64,000 bases of DNA from Isoetes taiwanensis (taxonomy: Eukaryota > Streptophyta > Lycopodiopsida > Isoetales > Isoetaceae), in assembly GCA_021234155.1 (NCBI GenBank), contig JAJEKV010000026.1, positions 2,048,001-2,112,000 of the forward strand. Reading direction: 5' to 3'. Below the pieces are notes generated by a model, which saw nothing but the letters and a program-made list of their open reading frames with translations, made no database searches and was not told the origin of the DNA. The stretch's first letter is position 1. Every line of letters begins with the position of its first letter. Position numbers and translations under genes: made by a program. Positions 32,516-44,766 of the stretch are shown here, in pieces.

Positions 32516-35286
32516 CACAATCTTACTCTGGTCATTAGCCTTAGTTCCCTTTATGTCTTTAGTACCATCCTCTAATCCATATGTAGTGTTCTTAGTTGTC
32601 CATAGACATGTCTCCTGATCCTATAAATGCAACTAATATGGTGATGGTACCTTGTCTTGGATAAGGGGATCAATTTATCTATATGACTTGGAGCATTGCA
32701 ACACTATGTTGGAATGTACTTGTTCTCTTAAAATTAACCTATGCATTAAATAAAAATGTTGTTGCTCATTGGGCTTGATGGTGTTTCTGTATGGTGTGCA
32801 TATCCCACAATAATGGTTAATAGTATGATGGTTGACTTTGGAAATGATAATTTGTTGCCACTTGATTGTCTAGTGCAATATAAATGAATTCGGACATTTT
32901 TTCTTAAGTTATAATATAGTTAGACTTTCTTGGTTTTACTTAAGACTAATGAACATTTGCAGCATTTATGATGATGGCTGGTTAATATCCTTTTAGATTG
33001 CAGCAATGGAAGTAGGGGCAAAGGTTAATTTGATACTATAGGAATATTAATTGGGACTGAATATTGGGGACGAGTTGTTGATAATGATATTCCAATATAT
33101 ATGTGGGTTTCAATAAAGGGACTATGATCAAAGATAATTTTGAAACCAGAGGTATGCTTCTAGGAACTCATTAATGGCCTTGATGATAGTCTGGGCCCTT
33201 AACCTGAATAGGTTAATTTTACTTCTAAAGATTATTAAGGTAATGAAAGACCACCTAGTGGACTATAGCAAGAAAGTGAAGTAAAGATATGGATATATGG
33301 AGGTTATTTTGACAACTTGAAAAAATGTATATCATAAAATTAGCATGCTAACATCTTGTTGGAATGTAGTAAGTTTACTAGGGGCAATGGTCATGTGGTG
33401 ATTATGGCAAAATTATGGGGACATAATTTAAAGCCTAAGTATACAATGGATGTTAAAGGTGTATGTAGGGTGCGCATGTGGGCTGAATTAAAAAAATTGG
33501 GTTAAAAAAGGATTGTTTTAAAGGTCATATGTTGGTAATCTTATTGTTAGTTGTGAAGTTATATTATACAATAATATGTACCCTTATCTATTGACGAACC
33601 CTAATCGATGGACGAACCCTAATGCTCTGTTGGCGGGCAAGCGTGACTTGGGCAGTGACTAAATGATCCAGAACTAACGGAGATGACTCTTCCGAAACTA
33701 GCATGACGGGCATGTATGTATGCAATCATATTTTGTTGCATTCTGAGCTCGAAAGCTACAGTTACTGATAATGCATTTTTTATTTCATTTCTCTTGAGTA
33801 ATTCTGGATTATTTCTAGTATATTTCTTGTGGATATCTGGTAAGTTTCACTTTATCTGGACGTTCTTGTAATTTCTGCTTTAGCGTATGGGATTAAGGAC
33901 TTAAAATCTCCTTAATTGGTTTTAGCAAATAGACAGTATAAATAGACTTAGTTTCCCAATTCGGAAAGCTTGAGCATGAGTAAGAGTGGCCGACCAGAGG
34001 GCGCTGTTAATAAGGGGCAAACTAGGCCCAAACTTATTGAATTTCTGAGGAGACATGGGATAGAGCACGGCAATCCACAACCGGTAAAAGCAAAGCACGT
34101 TAATTGATGCGTGCGGGCGGCATGGATTAGATCCAAATAGGGCCAAAGGTGACATGGGTATCTTGAAGTTTGTTCCAAGCCTGAATCCTTGTGGGAATGT
34201 CTCCAAAATAGCGTAAAACTTCCGGCGAATGAATGTGGTCATTGTGGCTGATTCTAATGTGGAGATTGTAGCTGACTCTGACAATGAAGAGGACTCTAGC
34301 AATGAAATTCAACCAAATCAGGTTTGCTCGTAGTATTTATACTTAGATGGTCTGAATTATCATAAGAGATTATTACTGCAGCTTATATCTGGGTTACAAT
34401 GGTACAGCAATTTTGATCTGTTCATAAATTATTTAATTGCAAGAGGTATGATAGCTTTGGGTTGGCTTTAAAATTACATTATTAATTTTCAGTATATAAA
34501 TTCTGTGGGTAAAGGGCAGAAATGCCAAGAGAGTTCATAGCTTACCTGCTAGCATTAGTATTTCTTACCCTCCTTAGGCTAATAAGTGCTATTTGCTGCA
34601 GGTAACCGAACTCTCTTCTCCTGCACTCTTTTTTGCATGGATGTTTGAGGAATGCTGCTGGTTATGAACTATTCATTAATTTTGTTGATACAATCCATAT
34701 GGGTAAGTATTTACTCTTACTTTGCTATTACTATTGAAGACATATGGACAAAATATTTGGCAATACATTTGGTACTTCCTTTTAATCCTATTTCTCTTGT
34801 AACTTTTTTCATATTATGAATCTGAAGTACAACTGTTATAGTATCTTTGTTTTATTATCTTTAAAATACATCTGTTATATTTCATGGTAGATCTATATGT
34901 TTGTGGTAATTTTTTAAGAATTTGGCAGTAATTTGCTCATATTGGCTGCTCTATCCATTTGGCTGGTTGTATTTTGAATCCTTCAAATAATATTATTGTC
35001 TGGTTATTTTTTTATTTATTGAGTCAATGGCTTTAATAGCTTGCTGACTGTCTGCAGTTAATTGTTTGAGCATGATTTTTGGCAATATTACATGTGTGGG
35101 ATTAATCTAATATTATTGGTGACTAGGACATGGTTATGATGGTGAATTCTTTATGTTTTTTAGTCCCATGACCTCTATGGTTTCCCTTTTTAGGGTTCAA
35201 TAAATTCAGGTTTCCTATCTAGTTAATATAGGACTCCTTGGATGTCTGGTTAATGCATGAGGTCTTGGCTAGGCCAATTTATATAT
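32516..35286 (+). repeat. Long direct repeat, 3' copy
   Basis: 2771 bp, near-identical to the 5' copy. Its exon-1 equivalent (about 33,977-34,320) is frameshifted by several small indels, so it does not encode the SAP-like protein. It ends in TATATATATA before unrelated DNA. Confidence 0.93.
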
Positions 35287-38200
35287 ATATAGTGCTTCAG
35301 TCGAATAGATGAGTGTAGACGAGGTTGCTTTTCCAAACAAACTTCATAGCTATAGCCTCTGATCAAGCATCTTAGTTATCCTAAGGATTTTAGCTGGTGG
35401 TCAAGCTTTACTATAGCTGAAGACCACCGGAATAACAACATGGCATACATAGCTAGTCTATATATGGTACTCAATCTACCAAGAACCTGTTTCTGTCCGG
35501 ACATGAGCAGGTTCAGACTGCAAACCTTGGTACTTTACTGCACGCAGATCCTGGAATAACAAAAAGGCATACATCACTTGTCTTCTTTAAGACAGTTGTT
35601 GAGAAAAAACAGAAAGACATAGCTTGGACCACGAAGACATGGAAGCCATAGCCGAAAGCAGAAAGGCAAAGCCCCTTGCCTTCTTTAAGCTCTTCACTGC
35701 GTTGTTTTGGTAAGGTCGGGGCAATACATGAAGCTTGGATGATCACAGCCATGGCCGTTGTGGCTGTAGCTTCTACCGAAAGCACCTGCTCTGCCAGGCA
35801 TCAAGCTTTTTAGAAGAGCCATCTCCGGAGACAATTGTTAAACCCCCTGCTTTGCACTCCGCTGTGCCCAAATGCTCAGCGGCAGTCCAAATCGGGCCAT
35901 TTAGATCGAAACTGGCCTTCAATGCTACCGATTTTTGCAGAGTTTTCTGCAATACACGGATGCAAGAGCGGCAATTTGGCCTGTCAAGCATTTGAGTGCA
36001 ATGCCGGAATGGCGATGGCGGTGCGATGGCGGAATGGCGAGAACAGGATGGGCCTGGCCAAATCCGTCCTCCTTTTTTTCCTTCTTTTTCCCATATTTTT
36101 TTTTAATGTCTATTTTTTCCTCAGAAACCGAATATTCCGAAAGCATCTTTCTAGGAGAGTATTATATATGTTTAGATAACATATATTGATATGAATTTGG
36201 GGCTTTCATAGAAAACGTGTTCCATTCTAAAATATATGCATCAAGGAGCTATGAACGTGCCAATCAAAATGAACAATCATCACTTGCAAGGTGACAATGT
36301 TATTGTGTTGTTGCGAAATACTCCATGTGCACACCTGACTTGTTTTTGAAGTGCAGAACTTAGTGTGGCAAATCTCAGATTTAATAAAGGGGAGTATGGC
36401 AAATCTCAGACTTAATAATGAAGGGAGAGATCATTTAATTTATTCCAGTTCAACTCCAAATACATATATAATGATGCCATCTAGTATGTTGACTTATTTA
36501 CTTTTAGTGTTTTCTATACAGGCTCTGAACTTTCCAAAAGCCCACAAATGCAGTAGAACTTATGCGCAGTAACAAATGCAATAGAACTTGTGCACAGTAA
36601 TAAGTTCATGTACTCATGAGTTAACGTCTATAAGCTGGAGGATCTTACAGTCTCATTGTCTAACTGCATAACATGTTAGCAATCATGTACTACTCATGAA
36701 TCATCATAGTGCTAGGCTGCGATAGCATAAATAGTCATAATATACAACATATAACAACAAAATGGTTAGCTCAAACTGATGGGCTCTTCCTAAATGTAAA
36801 TGTAAATCACAAAGCAATATATGAAGTCACAATAAAACTAATTGAGCTAGAGAGAATGTAAAGGGATGCTGAGAGTGCCCTCTTGGCAATCATGACTTGC
36901 ATCCACATCCCACATAAAAGGCATTTCTGGAACCGAGTTACAAATCACGACCAATTTTCAAAAATATGCAATTATCATTTGTTGAATCATGCAGTAGATC
37001 ATACCTTCATCTCGAGAATAGAAATACAGAGCTACTTTTATGATGGTGATAGTTTCATTGGTGTAGCCACATCAATTCAGCTGGAGAGAAGCCTTGTATG
37101 CAACATAGATACATGATGGCATGTCTTGCAAAGCAAAATCTGCAAAATCTACAAGAAGAGGTTTTGCCATCCCAAAGCCATATTCTGCAATGAAAGAAAA
37201 CAACTGGCTACTCAATCACAAACCAAACTCTGCAGATTCACGAATCAAGCCCTGCAGAATGCCGTGGCTGTCATGATTTTGTTTGAGCCATGCATGCATA
37301 AATCTTGAAAAGGCACTCTAAGAGTGATGATCATAAACAAACCATAATGCATGAATGAAAAATAAAAGAACATGCAAGAATCAATCAATGTACTCTGACA
37401 TCTCAAGATTTAGTCTACAAGTTTGATGGTGACCCAAAATGAACACAAATCCTGCAAAGAAGCGCAATAGAGACCAAAGCTAAGTAGAAGATTAAATAAC
37501 ATACCGTTGTAGGCAACCCAAAACAGGCTAATCTTGTGGATGCAGACATTCTCCCTTCTATTTGTCATCAGATTCTTTCCTTGCCTGCTACTAACCATTC
37601 ACCTGCCTTCCTGCCTTAAAAAAGTTCAAGAAAATCAAAAAGCTCTTCAAGCTTCTGAGAGTAAGCCTTTTGTTATGAGTCTATCCTAGCGCTAAATGAT
37701 CAACATTACCTTAATCTTTGCTCCTCCAGATGATTCCGAGCATTTACTTCCGTGGAATAAAGATGTTGCGAAGAATGTTTAGTAAGTTCCTATCCCTCCA
37801 GCACAGAATGGAAGTCGGCTTGAGGATTCCGCTTAGCCAGTGAACCAACACTTCTGGTGACCAGTACTTCTGCTTCAAAGAGGTTCTTCCAAAGGCTCTA
37901 CTTCTGCAGACTCGATTATTTTGCTAAGAATCAATGCTCTTTCGCAAATCAATATGTTATACTGTTTCTTTTACCTTCTTTCTTGCTGTAGCCACGGTTT
38001 CTCCAAATTGCCCATTTCCTAGCTATGGCGACGGTTTCTGGCTATGGCGAAGCTTTCGGCAGATGCTGCATCCATCTGTCTGTAAATCACAATAAAAACT
38101 CTTGAACATGGTCAGAATAGGAGCAAATAACATAGCAAGGGTTGGGGTGGGCTACCATAGCCACCGATCTTAAGCTTCAGATGCTTCAAATCCGGTACCT

Positions 38201-38695
38201 TCTGCTTCAAATTTCTTCAACAATAAGCGAAAACGCATCCCAACTTCTGTTTTATAGGGGAAAGGAAGATGATCTCACATGCTGGCACTGCGGGAGACCT
38301 GCTAATCCATTTCCAGCTGCAAGAAAATAATCCATCCTTCGTAATCTCAAAGCAATTCAATTGAAAGCAAAAAACCCTCACGGACACAAATTCCTTCCAA
38401 TGATTTTTGCAAAATCCGATTCGAATGAAGAATGAAGAGTGCCTTGCGCATGTGGCATCCATGCAGAGGAACTTAAGTATGGAAAAAACTCCTATCCGGC
38501 CACCATTTTCCGAGAACGGCGCCTTATTTCCAATCCCACCTACGCATCGAAATCATTAAAAAAAAAAATTTGCGATCTTTGGAAAACCAAAAATTTTTGC
38601 CGGCGACCAAAATGTCAATAATCTTAGGAAATCGCATAAGAAAAAATTCCAAAAAACTTTAACCAAACCGGAAAATCCCAAATTAACAAGATTGA
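35287..38695. other. Right part of the Helitron-like block, no gene recognised
   Basis: Short ORFs on both strands overlap each other without a clear coding pattern. A stretch at 35,860-36,060 repeats GATGGCGG/AATGGCG words, and 37,980-38,060 repeats GCTATGGCGA-type words. These are possibly scraps of captured gene exons, but I cannot name any. Confidence 0.45.
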
Positions 38696-40760
38696 TTGAC
38701 AAAGAAGCCACATCAAAGGAACTTAAGGCAGACAATGACGTTCCATTAAAGGAGACAGTACAATATGACTCAGAGTCAGAAAGTGAATCTGCAGAAGCAA
38801 ATGATGATGAAAGACACATAGAAGAGCAAGAGAATAAAGGATCAGCTAAAGATACAGTTGTCAAGAAGAGAAAGATACAAGTGGAAAAACTTCTGGAGGA
38901 TATACAAATAAACAACAATGAATATGGGAGATCTGCAACAGGAAAAAGCAAAAGACTTGAGAAATTAGAATTACTAGACTGAGCAGGAATATGATCAGAT
39001 TATGGCCATTTTGGAAGATGTAATAATACCTAAGTCATATGAAGAAGCACTAGATTGTGGAGATAAGCAGAGATGGGTAAAAGCAATGGAGGAGGAATTA
39101 GAACCTTTCAAAACAACATAAACATATGATCTTGTTACTCAACCAGCTGACAGAAATGCCATTGGGAGCAAATGGATTTTTAAAATAAAAAACAATGCTG
39201 ATGGGAGTCAAAAATTTAAAGCTAGGCTTGTGGCTCAAGGGTATACACAAAGGAAAGGAAAAGATTATGACGAAACATACTCACCAATTGTAAAACTTAC
39301 AAGCATTAGAGTGCTACTAGCTATGGGAACAGCCTTGAATCTAGAATTACATCATATGGATGTTAAAACAGCATTTTTGAATGCTAAGTTGGATGAAGAT
39401 GTTTATATGAAACAACCACCAGTGTATGAAGTTGGAGAAAACATGGTTTGGAAGTTGAACAAAGCAGTATATGGTCTGAAACAAGCTCCCAGAGAATGGT
39501 ACCTATGCATGGATAATTTTCTCAGAGATCAAGGGTTTGAAAAACTTAAAAATGATGGAAATCTTTATAGATATTCAGTTGGAGAAAAATTCTGCATTAT
39601 TGCCCTCTATGTAGATGATTGCATAATGGCAGCAAATTGTGGAAAAATTCTGGCTCAATGCAAACAAACTCTCAAAAACAGGTTTCATATGACAGACCTT
39701 GGTGAATTACATCAGTTTTTGGGAATAGAAGTAACAAGAGACAGAAAGAAGAACATATTACATCTTAGGAAGGAAGGAAGGTATTTTTATCGTCCACGGA
39801 GACCAATCGGTCTATGGGACCCAATACAAAGGTGCAGCAAGCGGATTACTACCCGGATTAAAAAACCCCCGCCCCAAAGGGTTTTCGAGGGAAAAACCGT
39901 GGCAGCAATCAGCCTGCTGACAAACTGTTCCAATATACGAAATGCAAAAACACACAAATATATACACTCATGCACCGCAAAGCAAGCATATTGACAATAT
40001 GCTAAAAAGGTTTAATATGGCTGAAGCCAACCCACTGAAAACCCCAATTGTTCTAGGGCACAAATTAACTGCAGATATTGCTATGAGTAAAGATGAAATC
40101 ACTGAAATGGAAGGGGTACCATATAGGGCATTGGTTGGGTGTCTGTTGTATTTGTCTAACAATACACCACCTGATATAACCTATGCTATGAATATTCTTA
40201 GTAGAGGATGCCATAATCCCAGAAGGCTCATTGGTTGGCAGGCAAGAGGATATTAAGATATCTGAAAGGGAGTAGGGACTAACTTATGATTCACAAAACT
40301 TAAAGCTTGAAACATACAGTGATGCTGATTGGGAAGGGGACATGAGTATGAGGAGATCAACTTCAGGGTATGTCATTTTTTTAGCTGGAGGTCCAATCAC
40401 ATGGAGAAGCAAAAAGCAGAGTGCAGTGGCCATGTCTTCTGCAGAAGCAGAATATGCTGCATCTTCCTTAGTGGCAAAGGAAATAGTGTGGTTAAGGAGA
40501 TTATTAGATGAATTGGGATGCATACAGAATGATCCTACAAACATTTTTACTGATAGCCAAAGTTGCATGGCTATTGTCAAAAACCCAGTTGACCATGAAA
40601 GAACTAAGCACATTGAGCTTAGTATGCATTTTATAACGGATTTGGCAGCAAAGAAACTTATACAAATGGTTTATGTGAGTATAGTTAATCAAGCGGCTGA
40701 TGTGTTCACTAAAGCCCTCACAGAAGCAAAATTTACACAGTTCAAGAAGAGTTTAAACAT
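38696..40760 (+). pseudogene. Copia reverse transcriptase and RNase H
   Basis: The frame continues from base 9406. A Glu/Ser-rich spacer (38,698-38,980) is followed by the RT. KWIFKIKNNADGS, KARLVAQGYTQRKGKDYDET, MDVKTAFLNAKLDEDVYM, YGLKQAPREWY and YVDDCIM give the standard copia RT order. RNase H follows with STSGYVIFLAGGPITWRSKKQ, SSAEAEYAA, TDSQSCMAI and HIELSMHFI. There is a TAA at 39,119, an inserted repeat at about 39,775-39,977 and a frameshift near 40,220. The RNase H frame stays open by chance into the gypsy gag that follows, producing a 398-residue chimeric ORF (40,342-41,538). Confidence 0.88.
39775..39977. mobile_element. Small inserted hairpin repeat, copy B
   Basis: About 200 bp interrupt the copia RT between HLR and QSKHIDNML. 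The core GGATTAAAAAACC...GGGTTTTCGAGG at about 39,855-39,895 is shared with copy A at 222-360. Flanking arms CAGCAAGCGGATTACTACC and GGCAGCAATCAGCCTGCTG pair with four mismatches. No target duplication is clear. Confidence 0.6.
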
Positions 40761-40761
40761 T

Positions 40762-41538
40762 CAACGCAAACAGGGACCGTGGCAGAATACAATGAAAAGT
40801 TTAGAAGATTGCAACCATTGTTCTATTCTTGATAAAGCTAAGATGTGTGCCAGATTTGTGAAAGGACTCCATGTTGATATCAAAAGTACCATGTCCGGAG
40901 TGGCATATACGGATCTAGAGGAAGTAGTAAGAGTTGCCAAAAATCGGGAAGCAGATCTGGCAGAAAAAGTTGCGGTGGATACTCAAAGGAAGAGACAAGC
41001 ATCTTCCTCTTGGCCAGTTGAGAATTCATATAGTTGGAGACGATTATTTAGAGAAGAGCCATATGCTAGTCAATCTGTGGAAGTTCAAAGTAATAACAGG
41101 AATTGGGCAAGTAGCATCCAGACTGGAAGTAAGTTGTTATTGCCACTCACTGATGAGGAAAGACAACGGTGCCTTGAAGAGAGGCGTTGTTTTCGTTGTA
41201 GAGAAGTCGGACACTCAAGGAATAATTGCCCACTTGGTAGCATGGGAGCAGGGAGATTTAATCGCAATCCAAATGTTGAGAGAGGTAGAGGCCGTGGAGA
41301 TCCTCGATGGAATCAAAGGGAGCGTCAGCCGGAAGGAACATGGGATCCCGATGATAGGACTATTGAGCAAAGGCCACAAAGTGGTGAAGCTAGAGCTGCC
41401 ACAATAATGGATCTTCCGCGACACCAAACGATTATCTACGCCGCAGAAGCTCCACGTGACGGTGCTCAAGAAGCTTCTATAGTGCGAATCCCAGGTAAGA
41501 TTTGTAATAGCTTTGATTGCATATATTGCTTCAGATAG
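40762..41538 (+). pseudogene. Ty3/gypsy gag fragment
   Basis: The start reads VAEYNEKFRRLQPL in one frame, the typical retrotransposon gag motif. It then shifts frame to KAKMCARFVKGLH and LEEVVRVAKNREADLAEK, and ends with a CCHC knuckle CFRCREVGHSRNNC at 41,188-41,229 and an Arg/Gly-rich tail. No protease or RT follows. The junction with copia RNase H at about 40,762 is abrupt. Confidence 0.8.
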
Positions 41539-44500
41539 ATTTTGCTTCAGGTTGTTAGTATACTTACTAAATAAACATGATAGTTCCTGGGATCGACCCA
41601 TGAGGACATGGGTCCAATTTTAGAAGGAGAGACGGTAACGGTCCTGGCCGCTTGATGGGCCAGTATACGTACTCATGTACGTATATACATGTTTGACATG
41701 CATGCAAGATAGAACATGCATGTAGAATGGAGCTAAAAATAAGTAAAAGTTTTATGAATTAAAGAGGCAAATTGAGAAAGGAATTTTAGAAGCTTTTTGG
41801 AGATGTGGAGTAGAGGCCGTGCTTTTTGGAGGAATTGCATCAGAGCTATGGAATCCACAGCTTGAAGATTCAGCATCAATTTCTCTTATCAGGTGGGGTT
41901 TTCGCGGATTCAAGTGAGTATAAGTTGCTTTGAATCATTAGATGCATGCTTTGGATACATAATTCTGGTGTAATAGCCATGGTTAGAATTGTTGATGCTT
42001 TTGTAAAGCAAAGTTTACAGCTGCATGTATTCTAGAATTAAATCGGGATATTATGGGCTACATCAACGGTTTAACCTGCAGCAGAGTTGCCACAGATGGA
42101 TGCTAAACTTATGGAAGCTTCTTAGAGGGACCCAGAACAGATGGATCCGGCTGAATAAGAGGTTGAACTGAAGGAATCATGGGCTGAATTGGTGACTCAT
42201 AGGTCGGCATGATCATTTCATGGTACAGGAAGAAGACCCAACTACCTCAGATCAGACCCAAATTTATGGGACAGAGGTCGAATTGCTTCTAAACAGTCGA
42301 TTTGGGAAGTTAGAGTGCCGATTTACCTTGATTAATCCTTTGCCAGCCCGGAACTGTTGATGAATCAGAGGCTTATTGCTTTGTTGGCTGGTTGGTTGAG
42401 GCAACAAAACTAGTTGAATCAGGTCGGAATTTGGAGGAGAAGGCCGGATTGGGGCCTCAGAAGGGCCGATCTGGTCCAGACACAGTGAATCAGAGGCAAG
42501 AGAGGCATCTTGGAGCTGCCGAATTTGGGCCCTGAAGGGGCCAAAACTGCTTCTAAAGAGCCAAGCAGAGGATCTTGAATGCCGATTTGGCTTTTGGAGG
42601 GGCCGATCTGGCCTCAGAAGTTCCTGGCCGTGCCTGAGCAGGCCGGTCGTTTTCCCAAAAGCACCTCTGTGCAGGTCGGAAGGCCAGACCCAAAAGTGGG
42701 TCTGCGTTTGTGTTGTTCTTTGGTTATTTTTGTTGGTCTTGTTTGTTCCTTGTTGTACTTTGTCCTATGTTTAATTAACAATTTGGTGGTTCGAGGGGAA
42801 ATAGGAAGCATAAGTAGCCCGGATGAAGTACAGATCATTCAGAGAATAAGTTTGGGTGAGCTGCAAGTGATTTGGGGAAATACAATAGCATGGTTGCACA
42901 CTTTTAAGAAACGTGATCAGAAACTGTACTCTAAGAAACTAGATTCTATGAGTTTCTTATTCTTTTAAGAAACGACATTGTTTAAGAAACGTAACTTTAC
43001 AATTCCTTTGAACGATGATATCTGAATGAAGGAAACACCAGATGACACCAAAACATGGGTATAAGAAGCCTTCCATCTGGCGCCAAAAGCAGTTACAGAA
43101 ATCCTCAATCACATTGGTTTTGATTCATGCCACTACTCCTGTCTTGATTCATACAACAGAAATCAGATTCGGCCACTTTTCTTCATGTTTTTGGGGACGA
43201 AATAAAGGAACAACTGCGATGTGTAGGGTTTGTCTTTTCTTAAGACTAGCTCTTTTTTTGCTCTTTTTTTTTAACGTATCTATTTCAAGTACCTAAGGTA
43301 TCGATCATGTTGGTTTCTGAAAGTTTCGGAAAGAATAGAAACGCGAATCTATTCTTCCATGTACAATAGACAAAGGCATGTAATAAGCATTTGTATTCTA
43401 TGAACGGTTGAATTTAATTACATATCATGAAACTTAACTCTAAGAAAATTAAAGGGATCTAGAGCAATGGTATAGGCTTGTTCCTGGAGATGGGGCATAG
43501 CCTGGGATCAGCGGACAAGGCTTACCGACAGTTGCAGTCATAAGATCCTGTAGATTTTAAGATTGTAAGCACAGAATTATAAGACTCCGCATTACTTGTC
43601 TCAATAAATTAGTTAGCTATGAAAGTGGAATTTTAATATAAAAATCTTGAAACCATATCTAAGGAAGCTTAAGTAAATAATATGGTGAAGTGAGTACTGC
43701 ATCGACCTTATAGGGTGGTTTGAGCACGCTACATCAACGTTTGAGTTGTCATTATGGTTTTCATCATCGATCTAGCTACTTCGACATGGTTAGGTTGTAT
43801 GGGCAACCTCGACAAGGGCTAAGAGTATGATCTAGGCACATTTATAGTAAATTCTCTAATGAACCCACATGTCACGGTCTTTGCATTGTTTCACTGTTGT
43901 CTTGGTATTTGACTATGTACTTGGAACCTCCGGGGTCGAGCTTCTAGGTTCGGTGGCCTAGGTTGCTCCGGCATGCTCATGTTCATCTGTGATTCTCTGT
44001 GGTTCTTGTGCTCTGTGACACCGGGCGTTAGTTCTCCTGGCCGGGATTGCTACGTCAGTCAACTTTTGTGAAACCCCATGGTAAGAGGTCCTCCAGTGCC
44101 AGACGTGGGCTGAGAGGGTATGCGCATACGAGGTTCACCCCATCACCTGCTACAGGGCTTGGAATGTAAGCTGGCTGGGCAACATGCTGCTAACGGGGCC
44201 TGTATGTAGGCTGGCTGAGCTACCCATTGTCCCAGAGTTTGTTTATGATGGTTTGGTACTCTGGTTATGTTCTTTGCTCTTGATGTTCATGATGTTTTCT
44301 TTATTGTCATAGTTTAGCATTGCACCATAGGTTCTTGTGTCTTTGAGTTGTTTATGTTTGTTATTCAAGACTTTCAAGATGTTTTATGCATGCAGAGGCA
44401 GCTATGGGATCCCCACTTAGTCATGAGGACTAACCCCTTTGAGTGCATGCAGTGATTGAGCAAGGTGGTGCTCGGGCCAGTAGCGGCAATACTGCTCAGG

Positions 44501-44766
44501 ATCGTGGCTGAGTTGGAGTTTTCTAGAAGCTGAATCTTACCTTTGGTTTTGCATAAATATATTATGGATGTATATTACAATAGTTGGATATTAGATATAT
44601 ATAAGAAGGGAATCATTTTCCATTATTTATTGGAAGATTAAATTCTTCACCAACATAGTTGATTAAAGTTTTCATAACAACATAGATCTAGCCTTAATTA
44701 TAGACAAGATCCCGAGTTGCCAAGAGGGTCAACTCGGCAGGCTCGTCACAGAGTTTTTGTTTGTTT
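41539..44766. other. No gene recognised
   Basis: Mixed DNA. 42,400-42,700 repeats GGCCGATCTGG/GCCGATTTGG-like words many times. 44,150-44,220 has two similar segments around GTAAGCTGGCTGGGC / GTAGGCTGGCTGAGC. It could be LTR or non-coding remains of the gypsy element, but no LTR pair could be matched. Confidence 0.4.

Larger units (their letters stand above)
23695..35286 (+). mobile_element. Penelope-like giant retroelement with long direct repeats
   Basis: Two near-identical direct repeats (23,695-26,463 and 32,516-35,286) bound an 11.6-kb unit. It carries a repeat-borne promoter and first exon, a long unknown ORF, an RT related to endonuclease-deficient Penelope-like enzymes, an antisense two-B3-domain gene and a 3' hairpin module. 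No integrase, protease, RNase H, GIY-YIG or APE endonuclease is visible. The repeats lack TG...CA ends and a tRNA primer site, so it is not an ordinary LTR retrotransposon. Penelope-like elements are known to form partial tandem copies (pseudo-LTRs), which fits. It sits in TA-rich sequence, so no target duplication can be read. Confidence 0.72.
9407..38695 (-). mobile_element. Giant Helitron-like insertion
   Basis: The 29.3 kb that split the copia element have the ends expected of a minus-strand Helitron. On the minus strand the block begins TCAATC at 38,695. It ends with the perfect 7-bp hairpin GCCCGGC-AAC-GCCGGGC (9434-9418), then ACCATAATTAG at 9407, next to a flanking T. The target is an A|T dinucleotide with no target duplication, and removing the block restores the copia frame exactly. 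The final tetranucleotide is TTAG rather than CTRR, one change away. No Rep/helicase was seen, so it would be non-autonomous. Much of its length comes from later insertions (LINE at 10.3 kb, retroelement at 23.7-35.3 kb). Confidence 0.62.
6375..40760 (+). mobile_element. Ty1/copia retrotransposon, split by a 29-kb insertion
   Basis: The order is 5' LTR, tRNA primer site, gag, protease, integrase, then a break at 9406/38,696, then reverse transcriptase and RNase H. The gag-pol order with integrase before RT is diagnostic of Ty1/copia. Joining base 9406 to base 38,696 keeps the reading frame, and the two halves together make one complete polyprotein without overlap. The 3' LTR is missing: after RNase H the sequence passes at about 40,762 into a Ty3/gypsy gag. 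Several frameshifts and a stop show it is dead. Confidence 0.85.

Noticed and set aside
23695-35286. Ordinary LTR retrotransposon
   Set aside because: No TG...CA ends, no primer-binding site after the first repeat, no protease, integrase or RNase H; the RT motifs are of Penelope type.
9407-38695. Autonomous Helitron
   Set aside because: No Rep or helicase motifs were seen in any frame of the block.
42579-42968. ORF of 129 codons with a hydrophobic segment
   Set aside because: It lies in a stretch of repeated GGCCGATCTGG-like words and has no coding pattern; likely chance.
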